This document shows, in pieces, positions 1 through 6,557 of a stretch of 9,461 nucleotides of DNA. The stretch lies in NCBI GenBank assembly GCA_903960725.1, contig CAJCBY010000142.1:1-9461 (forward strand), read 5' to 3'. The notes beneath the pieces are model-generated. The model was not told where the DNA came from and ran no database searches. It worked only from the letters and a program-made list of their open reading frames with translations. Source of the DNA: an uncultured Cytophagaceae bacterium (GTDB lineage Bacteria > Bacteroidota > Bacteroidia > Cytophagales > Spirosomataceae). A program made the translations under genes and the position numbers. Position 1 is the first letter of the stretch, and each line of letters opens with the position of its first letter.

Positions 1-1
1 A

Positions 2-727
2 GGTGCTCCTACAATCTTCACGATGTTTATGTCCACTGTGGTGAAAGCAGCCAGCTTTGCCGCACTGTACCAAATATTATCAGGACCATTCGGAAACTTG
101 TATGGAACCTGGGTGTATCCGATCTACTACATCAGTATGCTGACGCTATTAGTGGGGAACATTACGGCAGTATACCAACAATCGGCCAAAAGAATGTTAG
201 CCTACTCGAGTATTTCACACGCAGGTTATATGTTGTTAACGGTCAGTGCGAAGCAAGCGAGCACTCCGTCTACCATCTTGTATTATTCTTTATCCTATAC
301 GTTAGCGACTATTGTAGCTTTCGGTGTGGTCATGTTAGTGGCAGAATACCAAACGGGACGTAAGGAGAAACCGGAGAACTTCAGCTCATTCGAAGGATTA
401 GCGAAGCAGAACCCAGGTTTAGCTTTCTGCTTTACCATCGCTTTATTGTCTTTGGCAGGTATTCCTTTGACAGCAGGATTTTGGGGTAAATTCTTCGTAT
501 TCTCTGATATCTTTAACAGACATGTGTACTACCCAGTGATTTTAGCCATCGTGATGTCTGCAGTAGGGGTGTATTACTATTTCAAAGGTATCATTGCGAT
601 CTACTTCAAAGAAGGGGACATCGAACGCATTGAATTACCTGGTCTAGTAAAATTCGCCATGTGGGCGTGTACCCTAGGTACCTTAGTTTTAGGAGTGTAT
701 CCTAGCCTTGTAAAAAACCTGTTTTAA
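2..727 (+). CDS. nuoN: NADH-quinone oxidoreductase subunit N, 3' part (5' end outside window)
   Basis: Membrane-arm subunit of respiratory complex I, which couples NADH oxidation by quinone to proton translocation across the inner membrane. The reading frame is open from base 2, so the gene is cut by the window edge; the in-frame ATGs at 23 and 29 are internal residues. About 241 codons remain, roughly half of the usual 460-500. Visible family marks are GAPT followed by STVVKAASFA (the Lys at bases 44-46 matches the conserved TM8 channel lysine), the signature KRMLAYSSISHAGYML, and LSLAGIPLTAGFWGKFF (Lys at 488-490, the TM12 channel lysine). Six or so hydrophobic helices follow one another. 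NuoN is normally the last gene of the nuo operon, so the rest of nuo should lie to the left. The match by recognised motifs is strong. The TAA at 725-727 is followed in the same frame by the next gene. Confidence 0.95.
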   Translation, partial: GAPTIFTMFMSTVVKAASFAALYQILSGPFGNLYGTWVYPIYYISMLTLLVGNITAVYQQSAKRMLAYSSISHAGYMLLTVSAKQASTPSTILYYSLSYTLATIVAFGVVMLVAEYQTGRKEKPENFSSFEGLAKQNPGLAFCFTIALLSLAGIPLTAGFWGKFFVFSDIFNRHVYYPVILAIVMSAVGVYYYFKGIIAIYFKEGDIERIELPGLVKFAMWACTLGTLVLGVYPSLVKNLF

Positions 728-736
728 CTTGAGCAT

Positions 737-1231
737 TTGAACGACAAGAAGCCAGCCCTTTTCAATCAGAAAGATTTGTTTGCTTACTTCGTAGTGGCGG
801 GTTTAGGTGCTTGCGTTCAGCTATTAGCGGGAGGATTAATCAAAGATTGGTTCCGCGTTTCTTACGAGGATTCGATTCTTCCAGCTTATTTCATTGCCTT
901 TATTGTAGGATTTTTCTTAACGAAGCTTTTCGCCTTTAATGCACGCCAAAGTCAGCAAACCAGGCGCGAGATGCTAAAGTTTACCATCGTATCTGTCATC
1001 TCGGGTATCATCATGTGGATTTTCAGCACTTTCCCTTATGATTTTATCCATGTACGTTATCCAGATATCTATTTTCAAATTCCCTACGCCGTAAAAAAGC
1101 TTAACCTCACTCAAATAGGAACCACCTTACATGGAATGTGTTATAGCTTTATCTCTAACTACATTCTTCACAAGACCTTTACCTTCAAATCAAGTGGCTT
1201 TTATGACCGCTTAAAAGAGCTTGTAAAATAG
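737..1231 (+). CDS. GtrA-like four-helix membrane protein
   Basis: A 164-residue integral membrane protein of GtrA type. Family members are thought to help move lipid-linked sugars (undecaprenyl-phosphate glucose and relatives) across the inner membrane, but most are uncharacterised. Four hydrophobic segments lie at about residues 14-35, 47-67, 80-99 and 126-146. The repeated helix endings TKLFAF (62-67) and HKTFTF (145-150) resemble the family's aromatic motif at the end of its second and fourth helices. The start is inferred to be TTG at 737: the only other in-frame possibility before residue 79 (an ATG, too late to keep the first two helices) is blocked upstream by the nuoN stop. The gene follows nuoN by 9 bases, in the same frame and with no terminator between, so transcription with the nuo operon and translational coupling are likely. 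No glycosyltransferase lies next to it, so the substrate cannot be guessed. Family call moderately sure, role unsure. Confidence 0.75.
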   Translation: MNDKKPALFNQKDLFAYFVVAGLGACVQLLAGGLIKDWFRVSYEDSILPAYFIAFIVGFFLTKLFAFNARQSQQTRREMLKFTIVSVISGIIMWIFSTFPYDFIHVRYPDIYFQIPYAVKKLNLTQIGTTLHGMCYSFISNYILHKTFTFKSSGFYDRLKELVK

Positions 1232-1290
1232 GACTAATCTAATTTTGCCATTCTGAAAGAGGTTAAATCTTAAGAAAATTTAAGTCAAAT

Positions 1291-1313
1291 ATGCCTCATA
1301 TGGGCACATTTTT
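1291..1313 (+). terminator. Weak possible terminator after the nuo/GtrA transcript
   Basis: TGCCT (1292-1296) can pair with GGGCA (1302-1306) around a five-base loop using one T-G wobble, and five T residues follow at 1309-1313. The stem is short. A second, even weaker pairing CTTAA/TTAAG lies at 1269-1284. Either could help end the nuoN-GtrA transcript, but neither is convincing by itself. Confidence 0.25.
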
Positions 1314-1364
1314 CGAAAAAACACCCAATTACTTAAAAAAATCTTAAAAATTTATTTGCATTTA

Positions 1365-1395
1365 TTTGTACTTATAAAATAATGCCGTAGCTTTG
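1365..1395 (+). promoter_or_regulatory. Bacteroidota-type promoter for the small lipoprotein gene
   Basis: TTTG at 1365-1368 (the -33 element) and TAGCTTTG at 1388-1395 (exact match to the -7 element TAnnTTTG) are 19 bases apart, the spacing known for the Bacteroidota primary sigma factor. Transcription should start near 1400-1402, leaving a leader of about 22 bases rich in A and free of G-rich Shine-Dalgarno sequence, which is typical of strongly translated genes in this phylum. A near-copy of the upstream element (TTTATTTG at 1351-1358 and 1361-1368) forms a short tandem repeat; only the second copy has the right spacing. The surrounding 1232-1422 intergenic region is very AT-rich and holds no gene. 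Confidence 0.85.
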
Positions 1396-1422
1396 TGACT
1401 CAAACCTTAAACAAAATAAGAA

Positions 1423-1605
1423 ATGAAAAAAGTATTCGCTTTAGCTTTCGTTGCTGCAATGGTAACTTTAGCATCTTGTGGAGAGAAAAAAACAGAAGGT
1501 ACAACTGATTCTACTGCAGCTGCTGTAGATTCTTCAGTTGCTGCTCCAGCTGATTCAGCTTCTGCTGATTCTGCTACTGCTGCTCCAGCTGATTCAGCTA
1601 AATAA
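1423..1605 (+). CDS. Small Ala/Ser/Asp-rich lipoprotein
   Basis: A complete 60-residue protein with a lipoprotein signal peptide: positive start (MKK), hydrophobic stretch at residues 4-15, and lipobox LASC at 16-19, so Cys19 should carry the lipid after signal peptidase II cleavage. After GEKK the mature part, about 40 residues, is low in complexity: only A, D, S, T, P, V and a final Lys, with two APADSA units. It has no recognised domain, and no function can be assigned from the sequence. The mature region is acidic and probably disordered, resting on a membrane. Codon choice is strongly biased (GCT, GAT, TCT/TCA), and the gene has its own strong promoter and a strong terminator, so I infer an abundant one-gene transcript. 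Short lipoproteins of this composition are common in Bacteroidota. The acidic export signal known right after the lipidated Cys in some surface lipoproteins is not clear here (GEKK), so which membrane it sits in is open. Confidence 0.85.
   Translation: MKKVFALAFVAAMVTLASCGEKKTEGTTDSTAAAVDSSVAAPADSASADSATAAPADSAK
1539..1599 (+). repeat. 22-base direct repeat inside the lipoprotein gene
   Basis: The 22 bases at 1539-1560 recur exactly at 1578-1599, 39 bases (13 codons) apart, both encoding AAPADSA in the same frame. Between them lies a related stretch (SADSAT). The pattern suggests in-frame duplication; loss or gain of one unit would keep the frame. Confidence 0.85.
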
Positions 1606-1623
1606 TTTTAGCCCAATCATTAT

Positions 1624-1656
1624 AAAAAAGTCCTTCGCATGCGAAGGACTTTTTTT
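1624..1656 (+). terminator. Strong intrinsic terminator of the lipoprotein gene
   Basis: Bases 1624-1639 and 1640-1655 are perfect reverse complements (32-base palindrome). As RNA this gives a stem AGTCCTTC/GAAGGACT with a GCAT loop, flanked by A6 and followed by T7 (1650-1656), a classic Rho-independent terminator 18 bases after the lipoprotein stop. Its A and T flanks would also let it act on the opposite strand. The right arm carries GAAGGA just before the start of the next gene. Confidence 0.92.
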
Positions 1657-2286
1657 ATGCTTAAAATCAGAATGAAGAATAAAAGAATCGATTCTTTTTT
1701 TGATCACTTCCCTCCCAAGGTAGCGGAGTATTGCTTCCAACTTTGGCATGACTATTCCTTTGATTTTATCGTTAGTAAATCGCGGGATTCAAAATTAGGC
1801 GACTACCGATTTAGCCCAACGAAAGGACATCAAGTTACCGTTAATCATAACCTGAATCCTTATGCCTTCCTAGTTACCTACATCCACGAGGTAGCCCACT
1901 TAACGACTTATCTAGCCCATAAAAACAAAGTGCTCCCGCACGGGCAGGAATGGAAAACCGAATTCTACCAATTATTCGAGCCCATCTTAGACGACGAACT
2001 TTTACCTGCTGACCTAGTGACGGTCTTAAAAGCCTATTTAAAAAATCCAGCAGCGTCTTCCACCGGCTACCAACCTCTAGTGGATATTCTAAAAACATTT
2101 GACGCAGAGCCGCCAGCTGGAATTCCAGTACATGACTTAGCGGAGGGAACTGCCTTTCAATTAAAAAACCTTTCCTTTATCAAAGGGAAACTTCGGCGAA
2201 CACGTTACATTTGCAAAGAAATTAATTCCGGAAGGAACTACCTAGTAGCTAAGAATGCGCACGTTTTTCCGATTGAAAATTCTTAA
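1657..2286 (+). CDS. SprT-like zinc metalloprotein
   Basis: About 209 residues, SprT-like family. The active-site motif HEVAH is at residues 77-81 (two zinc-binding His and the catalytic Glu), and a third ligand His95 lies in PHGQEWK. The stretch SKLGDYRF (45-52) and the C-terminal RTRYICKE region (181-188) match the usual layout, where a zinc ribbon is often present; here it is reduced to a single Cys. The eukaryotic relative Spartan cuts DNA-protein crosslinks; the role of bacterial SprT-like proteins is largely unknown. There is no signal peptide, so it is cytoplasmic. Start choice: ATG 1657, with GAAGGA 8 bases upstream. ATG 1639 lies inside the terminator stem and is unlikely, and ATG 1672 is a good alternative. 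The start sits directly on the preceding terminator, with no promoter visible. The last 32 bases overlap porU in another frame, which points to translational coupling. Confidence 0.85.
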   Translation: MLKIRMKNKRIDSFFDHFPPKVAEYCFQLWHDYSFDFIVSKSRDSKLGDYRFSPTKGHQVTVNHNLNPYAFLVTYIHEVAHLTTYLAHKNKVLPHGQEWKTEFYQLFEPILDDELLPADLVTVLKAYLKNPAASSTGYQPLVDILKTFDAEPPAGIPVHDLAEGTAFQLKNLSFIKGKLRRTRYICKEINSGRNYLVAKNAHVFPIENS

Positions 2287-5200
2287 TATTTATGTATTTC
2301 TGCTTCTGGCAGCCTTTACAGGTTATGCCCAAAACTCTGTGTTATCTAGCGGCAAATGGATCAAAGTAGGGATTACTCAGTCTGGTATCTATCAAATTAC
2401 CCCTTCTTGGCTGGCAACGTTTGGTGTAAAAGCTAGTTCAATGGGTGTTTATGGGCATGAAATAGGAGAATTGCCCCAGGCAAACGCCGCAGCACGTCCT
2501 ATCGATTTACAGCCTATTCCCTTCTTGAAACAAGGGGATGCTATTCTATTTTGGGGTGAAAAATGGATTCATCACTACAGCGATACGACCTTTTATTTCA
2601 TCCGATTAGACGATCCTGCCCCTAAACAGATAACGGACCTTGTTGAGACATCCGATGCATCAACTCAAGCTTTAGATTATGGATTAAGCCGTTTCCACTA
2701 TGAACCTGAACTATATAATTTGTTGCAATCCGGTCGAGAATGGCTGGGAGATGGATTTTTTGGGACAGTCAACAGAAGTATTCAATATCCGCTACCAGAC
2801 TATAAAACAGGACTTTCAAGTCGTTTAAGCGGCAGATTAGCCTCCGCATCCATTGCGCCAGGCACGTTCACTTTCAGTATTCCAGGGAACACCCTGGCAC
2901 CCATGACGCTTCCCGCTATATCCGGAGGTCGATATGACCAAAAAGCGTTTGTCCAAAATTTCTCCACCACGGTCTATCCAGAAATAAAAGAACAAAGCTG
3001 GACCTGGAACTTAAACTATACAAATTCTACAGGTTCTGGCTACATTGACTACATCGATCTCGAATACCCGCGCAGGTTCAATGCAAAAAATGAAAATCCC
3101 CATTATTTTCTGCCAAATAAAACCGATTCAACATTCCGTATTTCCATTCAAAATCTGCAATTGTCCCACCAAGTATGGTTAAAGAATGCAGGTAAAAATT
3201 GGCAAAAAACCACTACCCTAACATTTAAGCAGATTGCACCTGGATCAGAATTACTCATTTTCGATCCAATAAAAGCGGCTGATCCCAAATCACTCGAACT
3301 AGTGGCTAATCAGAATATTCGGCAAGATGCCTCAACAGATCTAGTAATCATTGCTAGTCCGGCCATACTTCCTGTGGCTAGACTCTTAGCCAGTTATAAA
3401 CGTTCGAAAGGCATAACAGCAAAGGCCTATTCAACTTCAGAAATCTACAACGAATTCTCTGCCGGTAAAGTAGATGTAAGCGCCATCCGAGATTTTCTTC
3501 GAGGAAAGAAGCCGCGGTATGTCCTACTTTTTGGGGATGCCTCCGTGGATTATAAAGGGATTAATAAAGTAGCCACAGCAAAGGAGAAAGCAAATTATGT
3601 CCCATCCTATGAGAGCAGAGAATCGCTGCAACCTTTACAAACCTATGTTTCGGATGATTATTATGGACTCATTTCGGATGATCAGGGCGAATGGCTAGAG
3701 GGAAATGAGGCTTCGAATGAATCACTATCCGTAGGGATAGGCCGTATTCCGGTTCGATCGGTAGAGGAAGCAAATACTTTAGTCAATAAATTAATCAGCT
3801 ACGAGAGACAAAGCTTACAGCAGCCTTTCCGATTTACCTGGCTCGCAGATGATGGGGATGCGAATATCCACGTTCAAGATGCGGAGGACTTTGCTGGCCT
3901 AATTCCTGAGGCCTATACCATCCAAAAAACGTATCTAGATCAATTCCCGCAAGAAGTATCCAACAGTTTGTATTCATCCGCAGCCGCGAAAAAAGCTAGT
4001 TTAGCCTTGTTTAATCAAGAAGCCGACTTTATTCACTTCTTAGGACATGGGTCAGAATCGGCCTGGACAGATGAAAAAATTATCACGAACAATGAGTTGC
4101 AAACATTAAAAAACAGCCGAAACTTACCTTTACTTTTGACGGCAACTTGCCAATTTGGTCGTTTTGATGATCCAAATCAAATGTCCGGGGCAGAAGTTAG
4201 TCTCTTGTCTAATCAAGGGGGCGCAATCGGGCTAATTTCCACGACTAGACCTGTCTTTCAGAGTAGTAATTACTTATTTGGACAGGCTTTTTATAGACAG
4301 TTAACTAAACATCTAAATAATAAAAATTACCGTTTAGGGGATTTGTTCAAAGAAGCGAAAAACGAAAGTCAATCGGGCGTGATAAATAGAAACATTACCT
4401 TACTAGGGGACCCTACTTTAGCGCTGCCATGGAATCAGCAAGCACTTAGTTTGCGCATAGACACGTTGGCTAATGGGTTTATTCAAGGCCAAACAACACC
4501 GAGTATCGATGGAGAAATCCAGGTGTATTACTACGGCGAAGATCAGGCTGAAAAAACTTTGGGAACAAAAACAGATAAATTCAGCTACCTCAAACAAGGG
4601 AATTTAGTCAGTATTAGTTCCGCCACCGTTCAAAAAGGAAAATTCAATCTAGCTAACGTACCGGCTGCCCGCTTAAAATGGCGCGCGAATTCAACCGATG
4701 GTACTCCATACGGAGGTGGAATGAAAAGTAAATTAAAAGCAAGTTCAGAAAACAAGGAAACAGCCTCTCCCGTACTAGAAGCGCAACTTTTGAATGAATC
4801 CGACCTCAATGCCTGCTCCCCTAATCCGATTCTATACATCAGCTTATCAGACGCAAGTTCACTCCAATTTGTAGGGCCTAGAGGTGAAATAGCTTATTTC
4901 ACTGTTAATGATACGCTTCAAATTCCGGCTTCCAGTTTGTTTATGCCCAATCTAAATTCAAGCAAACAAGGATCCATTACCTTCCCTTTTGAATCCCTTA
5001 CTCCCGGAAAATATAAAATCAAACTTACCTGTTTTGATGTACATACGAATCAAGGAAATTTAACGTTTGAATTTACGGTTGTAGCTTCCGGCAAGGACAA
5101 TCTTTCGCTTCAGATTTATCCCAATCCGATGACCGAACGGAGTACATTCACTTTTTTACAAGAGAAACGTTGGACAAGCTACTTCTACAAACTAAAAATT

Positions 5201-5401
5201 TATAGTATCTTAGGGAAACAAATCGTAGAAAGAAGAGGATCGGTTCCAGGGAGCGACTCCGCCATTCAAACTTTCTCGATTGATTGGAGTGCTGAAGAGA
5301 AAAACCAATTAGACTTTGTCAACTATTATCAACTTGAATTGACCTATGATACCGGTGTCCCATTCGCCAACTTTAGTGGTAGAATTGGAAATATAAAATA
5401 G
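2255..5401 (+). CDS. porU: Type IX secretion system sortase PorU (gingipain-like C25 cysteine protease)
   Basis: Outer-membrane sortase of the T9SS: it cuts the C-terminal domain from secreted cargo and links the cargo to cell-surface lipopolysaccharide (known from Porphyromonas). It has 1048 residues, close to the usual 1100-1200. Order: signal peptide (1-25, ending GYA before Gln26); the PorU N-terminal region beginning SGKWIKVGITQSGIYQI (32-48); a beta-rich part to about 350; the gingipain-type caspase-like domain (about 360-725) with ILLFGD-like VLLFGDAS (423-430), catalytic His598 in FLGHGS and Cys632 in TATCQFG; Ig-like segments; and a C-terminal domain opening with IYPNPMTERS (954-963) and ending GRIGNIK. 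PorU keeps this domain to dock on PorV. The start at 2255 is required for the signal peptide, although it overlaps the SprT-like gene by 32 bases. porV follows after 3 bases. Both catalytic residues are intact. Confidence 0.93.
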   Translation: MRTFFRLKILNIYVFLLLAAFTGYAQNSVLSSGKWIKVGITQSGIYQITPSWLATFGVKASSMGVYGHEIGELPQANAAARPIDLQPIPFLKQGDAILFWGEKWIHHYSDTTFYFIRLDDPAPKQITDLVETSDASTQALDYGLSRFHYEPELYNLLQSGREWLGDGFFGTVNRSIQYPLPDYKTGLSSRLSGRLASASIAPGTFTFSIPGNTLAPMTLPAISGGRYDQKAFVQNFSTTVYPEIKEQSWTWNLNYTNSTGSGYIDYIDLEYPRRFNAKNENPHYFLPNKTDSTFRISIQNLQLSHQVWLKNAGKNWQKTTTLTFKQIAPGSELLIFDPIKAADPKSLELVANQNIRQDASTDLVIIASPAILPVARLLASYKRSKGITAKAYSTSEIYNEFSAGKVDVSAIRDFLRGKKPRYVLLFGDASVDYKGINKVATAKEKANYVPSYESRESLQPLQTYVSDDYYGLISDDQGEWLEGNEASNESLSVGIGRIPVRSVEEANTLVNKLISYERQSLQQPFRFTWLADDGDANIHVQDAEDFAGLIPEAYTIQKTYLDQFPQEVSNSLYSSAAAKKASLALFNQEADFIHFLGHGSESAWTDEKIITNNELQTLKNSRNLPLLLTATCQFGRFDDPNQMSGAEVSLLSNQGGAIGLISTTRPVFQSSNYLFGQAFYRQLTKHLNNKNYRLGDLFKEAKNESQSGVINRNITLLGDPTLALPWNQQALSLRIDTLANGFIQGQTTPSIDGEIQVYYYGEDQAEKTLGTKTDKFSYLKQGNLVSISSATVQKGKFNLANVPAARLKWRANSTDGTPYGGGMKSKLKASSENKETASPVLEAQLLNESDLNACSPNPILYISLSDASSLQFVGPRGEIAYFTVNDTLQIPASSLFMPNLNSSKQGSITFPFESLTPGKYKIKLTCFDVHTNQGNLTFEFTVVASGKDNLSLQIYPNPMTERSTFTFLQEKRWTSYFYKLKIYSILGKQIVERRGSVPGSDSAIQTFSIDWSAEEKNQLDFVNYYQLELTYDTGVPFANFSGRIGNIK

Positions 5402-5404
5402 CCC

Positions 5405-6556
5405 ATGAAACACGTACTTACCTTATTTTTTATTGCCATTGGTGTTTCCATACACGCGCAAACAACTTTAGTTTCTGGCCAAATCAATGCCGGCCGCATT
5501 CCCACTCCTACCCTCTTATTCTTAAATGTAGCCCCAGATGCCCGTTCTGCGGCGATGGGTGATGCAGGGGTTGCCCTTTCTGTTGATGCAAATGCCATCC
5601 ACTGGAATACGGCGAAACTTGCCACCACAGAGAAGAAAATGGGTTTTTCTATGTCCTACACTCCCTGGTTACGCAACTTGGTGAGTGATATGGCGCTTTA
5701 TAACTTAGCAGGCTATACGGTAACAAAGAAGAATTTAGTTTTTGGTTTTTCTTTTGACTACTTCGATCAGGGCTTGTTTCAAGCGACTTTAGATAACGGA
5801 ACTAGTGCGGGAAACTTCAATTCCCAAGAATTTGCTTTCGGTATTTCTCATGCGAGAAGGTTATCTCCCGCACTTTCTTTGGGAATGAATTTAAAATACA
5901 TCAATTCTAATTTGCTAGGTAATTACCAAGGAAGCGGCGGTGTTAGTAACGCTTTAAAGCCAGCTCAAACGGTGGCAGCTGATATCTCCTTATTCTACTC
6001 GAAACCGACTTCAGCTCCCTGGAAATATAGTTATGGACTGACGCTTTCGAATATTTCAGGTAAGGTCACTTATGGCGGATCAGAGAAGAACTTTATCCCG
6101 ACTAATTTACGGGTAGGTATGGCGGCGACGCACGAAATCGACGATTTAAACAAGCTAACTTTCACGGTTGATTTCAATAAATTGATGGTTCCTACGCCTC
6201 CTGCTTACGAAAATGGCCAGATGATTGGAACAGATCCAGCAACGGTCTCTGCGATTAGTGGAATCTTTGGATCCTTATTTGATGCACCTGATGGAATAGG
6301 AGAAGAGATAAAGGAAGTAAACACCTCCGTAGGAGCAGAATACTTATTCAATAATGTCTTCGCCTTGAGAGCGGGTTATTTCCATGAGAGCGAGATGAAG
6401 GGGAATCGGAAGTACTTTACCTTTGGTTTAGGCTTTAAGATGGACAAAAAATACGGTCTTGATTTCGCCTACCTAGTTCCGAGTGGGCAAGGTAGCCCCT
6501 TAGCTAATACTTTACGTTTATCGCTTATCGCGGGAATAAATCAGCCGGTAAAATAA
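5405..6556 (+). CDS. porV: Type IX secretion system outer-membrane shuttle protein PorV
   Basis: A 14-strand outer-membrane barrel of the FadL type (also called LptO). It collects cargo from the SprA translocon by binding the C-terminal domain and carries it to PorU. It has 383 residues, the family's usual length. The signal peptide is residues 1-18, with cleavage before Gln19 (IHA|QTT). Family marks near the N terminus are unmistakable: PDARSAAMGDAGVA (44-57), HWNTAKLA (66-73) and SYTPWLRNLV (84-93). The rest is alternating aromatic/polar strand sequence, ending without a C-terminal sorting domain, as expected. The start ATG lies 3 bases after the porU stop with no Shine-Dalgarno site, so the two are almost certainly co-translated. 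The porU-porV pairing is known in other Bacteroidota, and the products form the attachment complex together. The M16-like gene follows after one base. Confidence 0.94.
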   Translation: MKHVLTLFFIAIGVSIHAQTTLVSGQINAGRIPTPTLLFLNVAPDARSAAMGDAGVALSVDANAIHWNTAKLATTEKKMGFSMSYTPWLRNLVSDMALYNLAGYTVTKKNLVFGFSFDYFDQGLFQATLDNGTSAGNFNSQEFAFGISHARRLSPALSLGMNLKYINSNLLGNYQGSGGVSNALKPAQTVAADISLFYSKPTSAPWKYSYGLTLSNISGKVTYGGSEKNFIPTNLRVGMAATHEIDDLNKLTFTVDFNKLMVPTPPAYENGQMIGTDPATVSAISGIFGSLFDAPDGIGEEIKEVNTSVGAEYLFNNVFALRAGYFHESEMKGNRKYFTFGLGFKMDKKYGLDFAYLVPSGQGSPLANTLRLSLIAGINQPVK

Positions 6557-6557
6557 T

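Noticed and set aside
1639..1656. ATG at 1639 as the start of the SprT-like gene
   Set aside because: It lies in the centre of the terminator stem and would add residues MRRTFF made entirely of terminator sequence; the ATGs at 1657 or 1672 fit the family N terminus better.
1874..2098. Antisense open frame over the SprT-like gene
   Set aside because: The sense strand has a clear HEVAH metalloprotein; the opposite frame shows no domain or start signal.
2206..2213. TACATTTG, a match to the -7 promoter element ahead of porU
   Set aside because: There is no TTTG about 19-20 bases upstream, it sits inside the SprT-like coding region, and a six-base match is expected by chance in a window this size.
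4630..4839. Antisense open frame within porU
   Set aside because: Short, no family resemblance, fully inside a well-supported gene.
5344..5628. Antisense open frame across the porU-porV junction
   Set aside because: It overlaps the PorV signal peptide and the conserved PDARS motif on the sense strand; no independent support.
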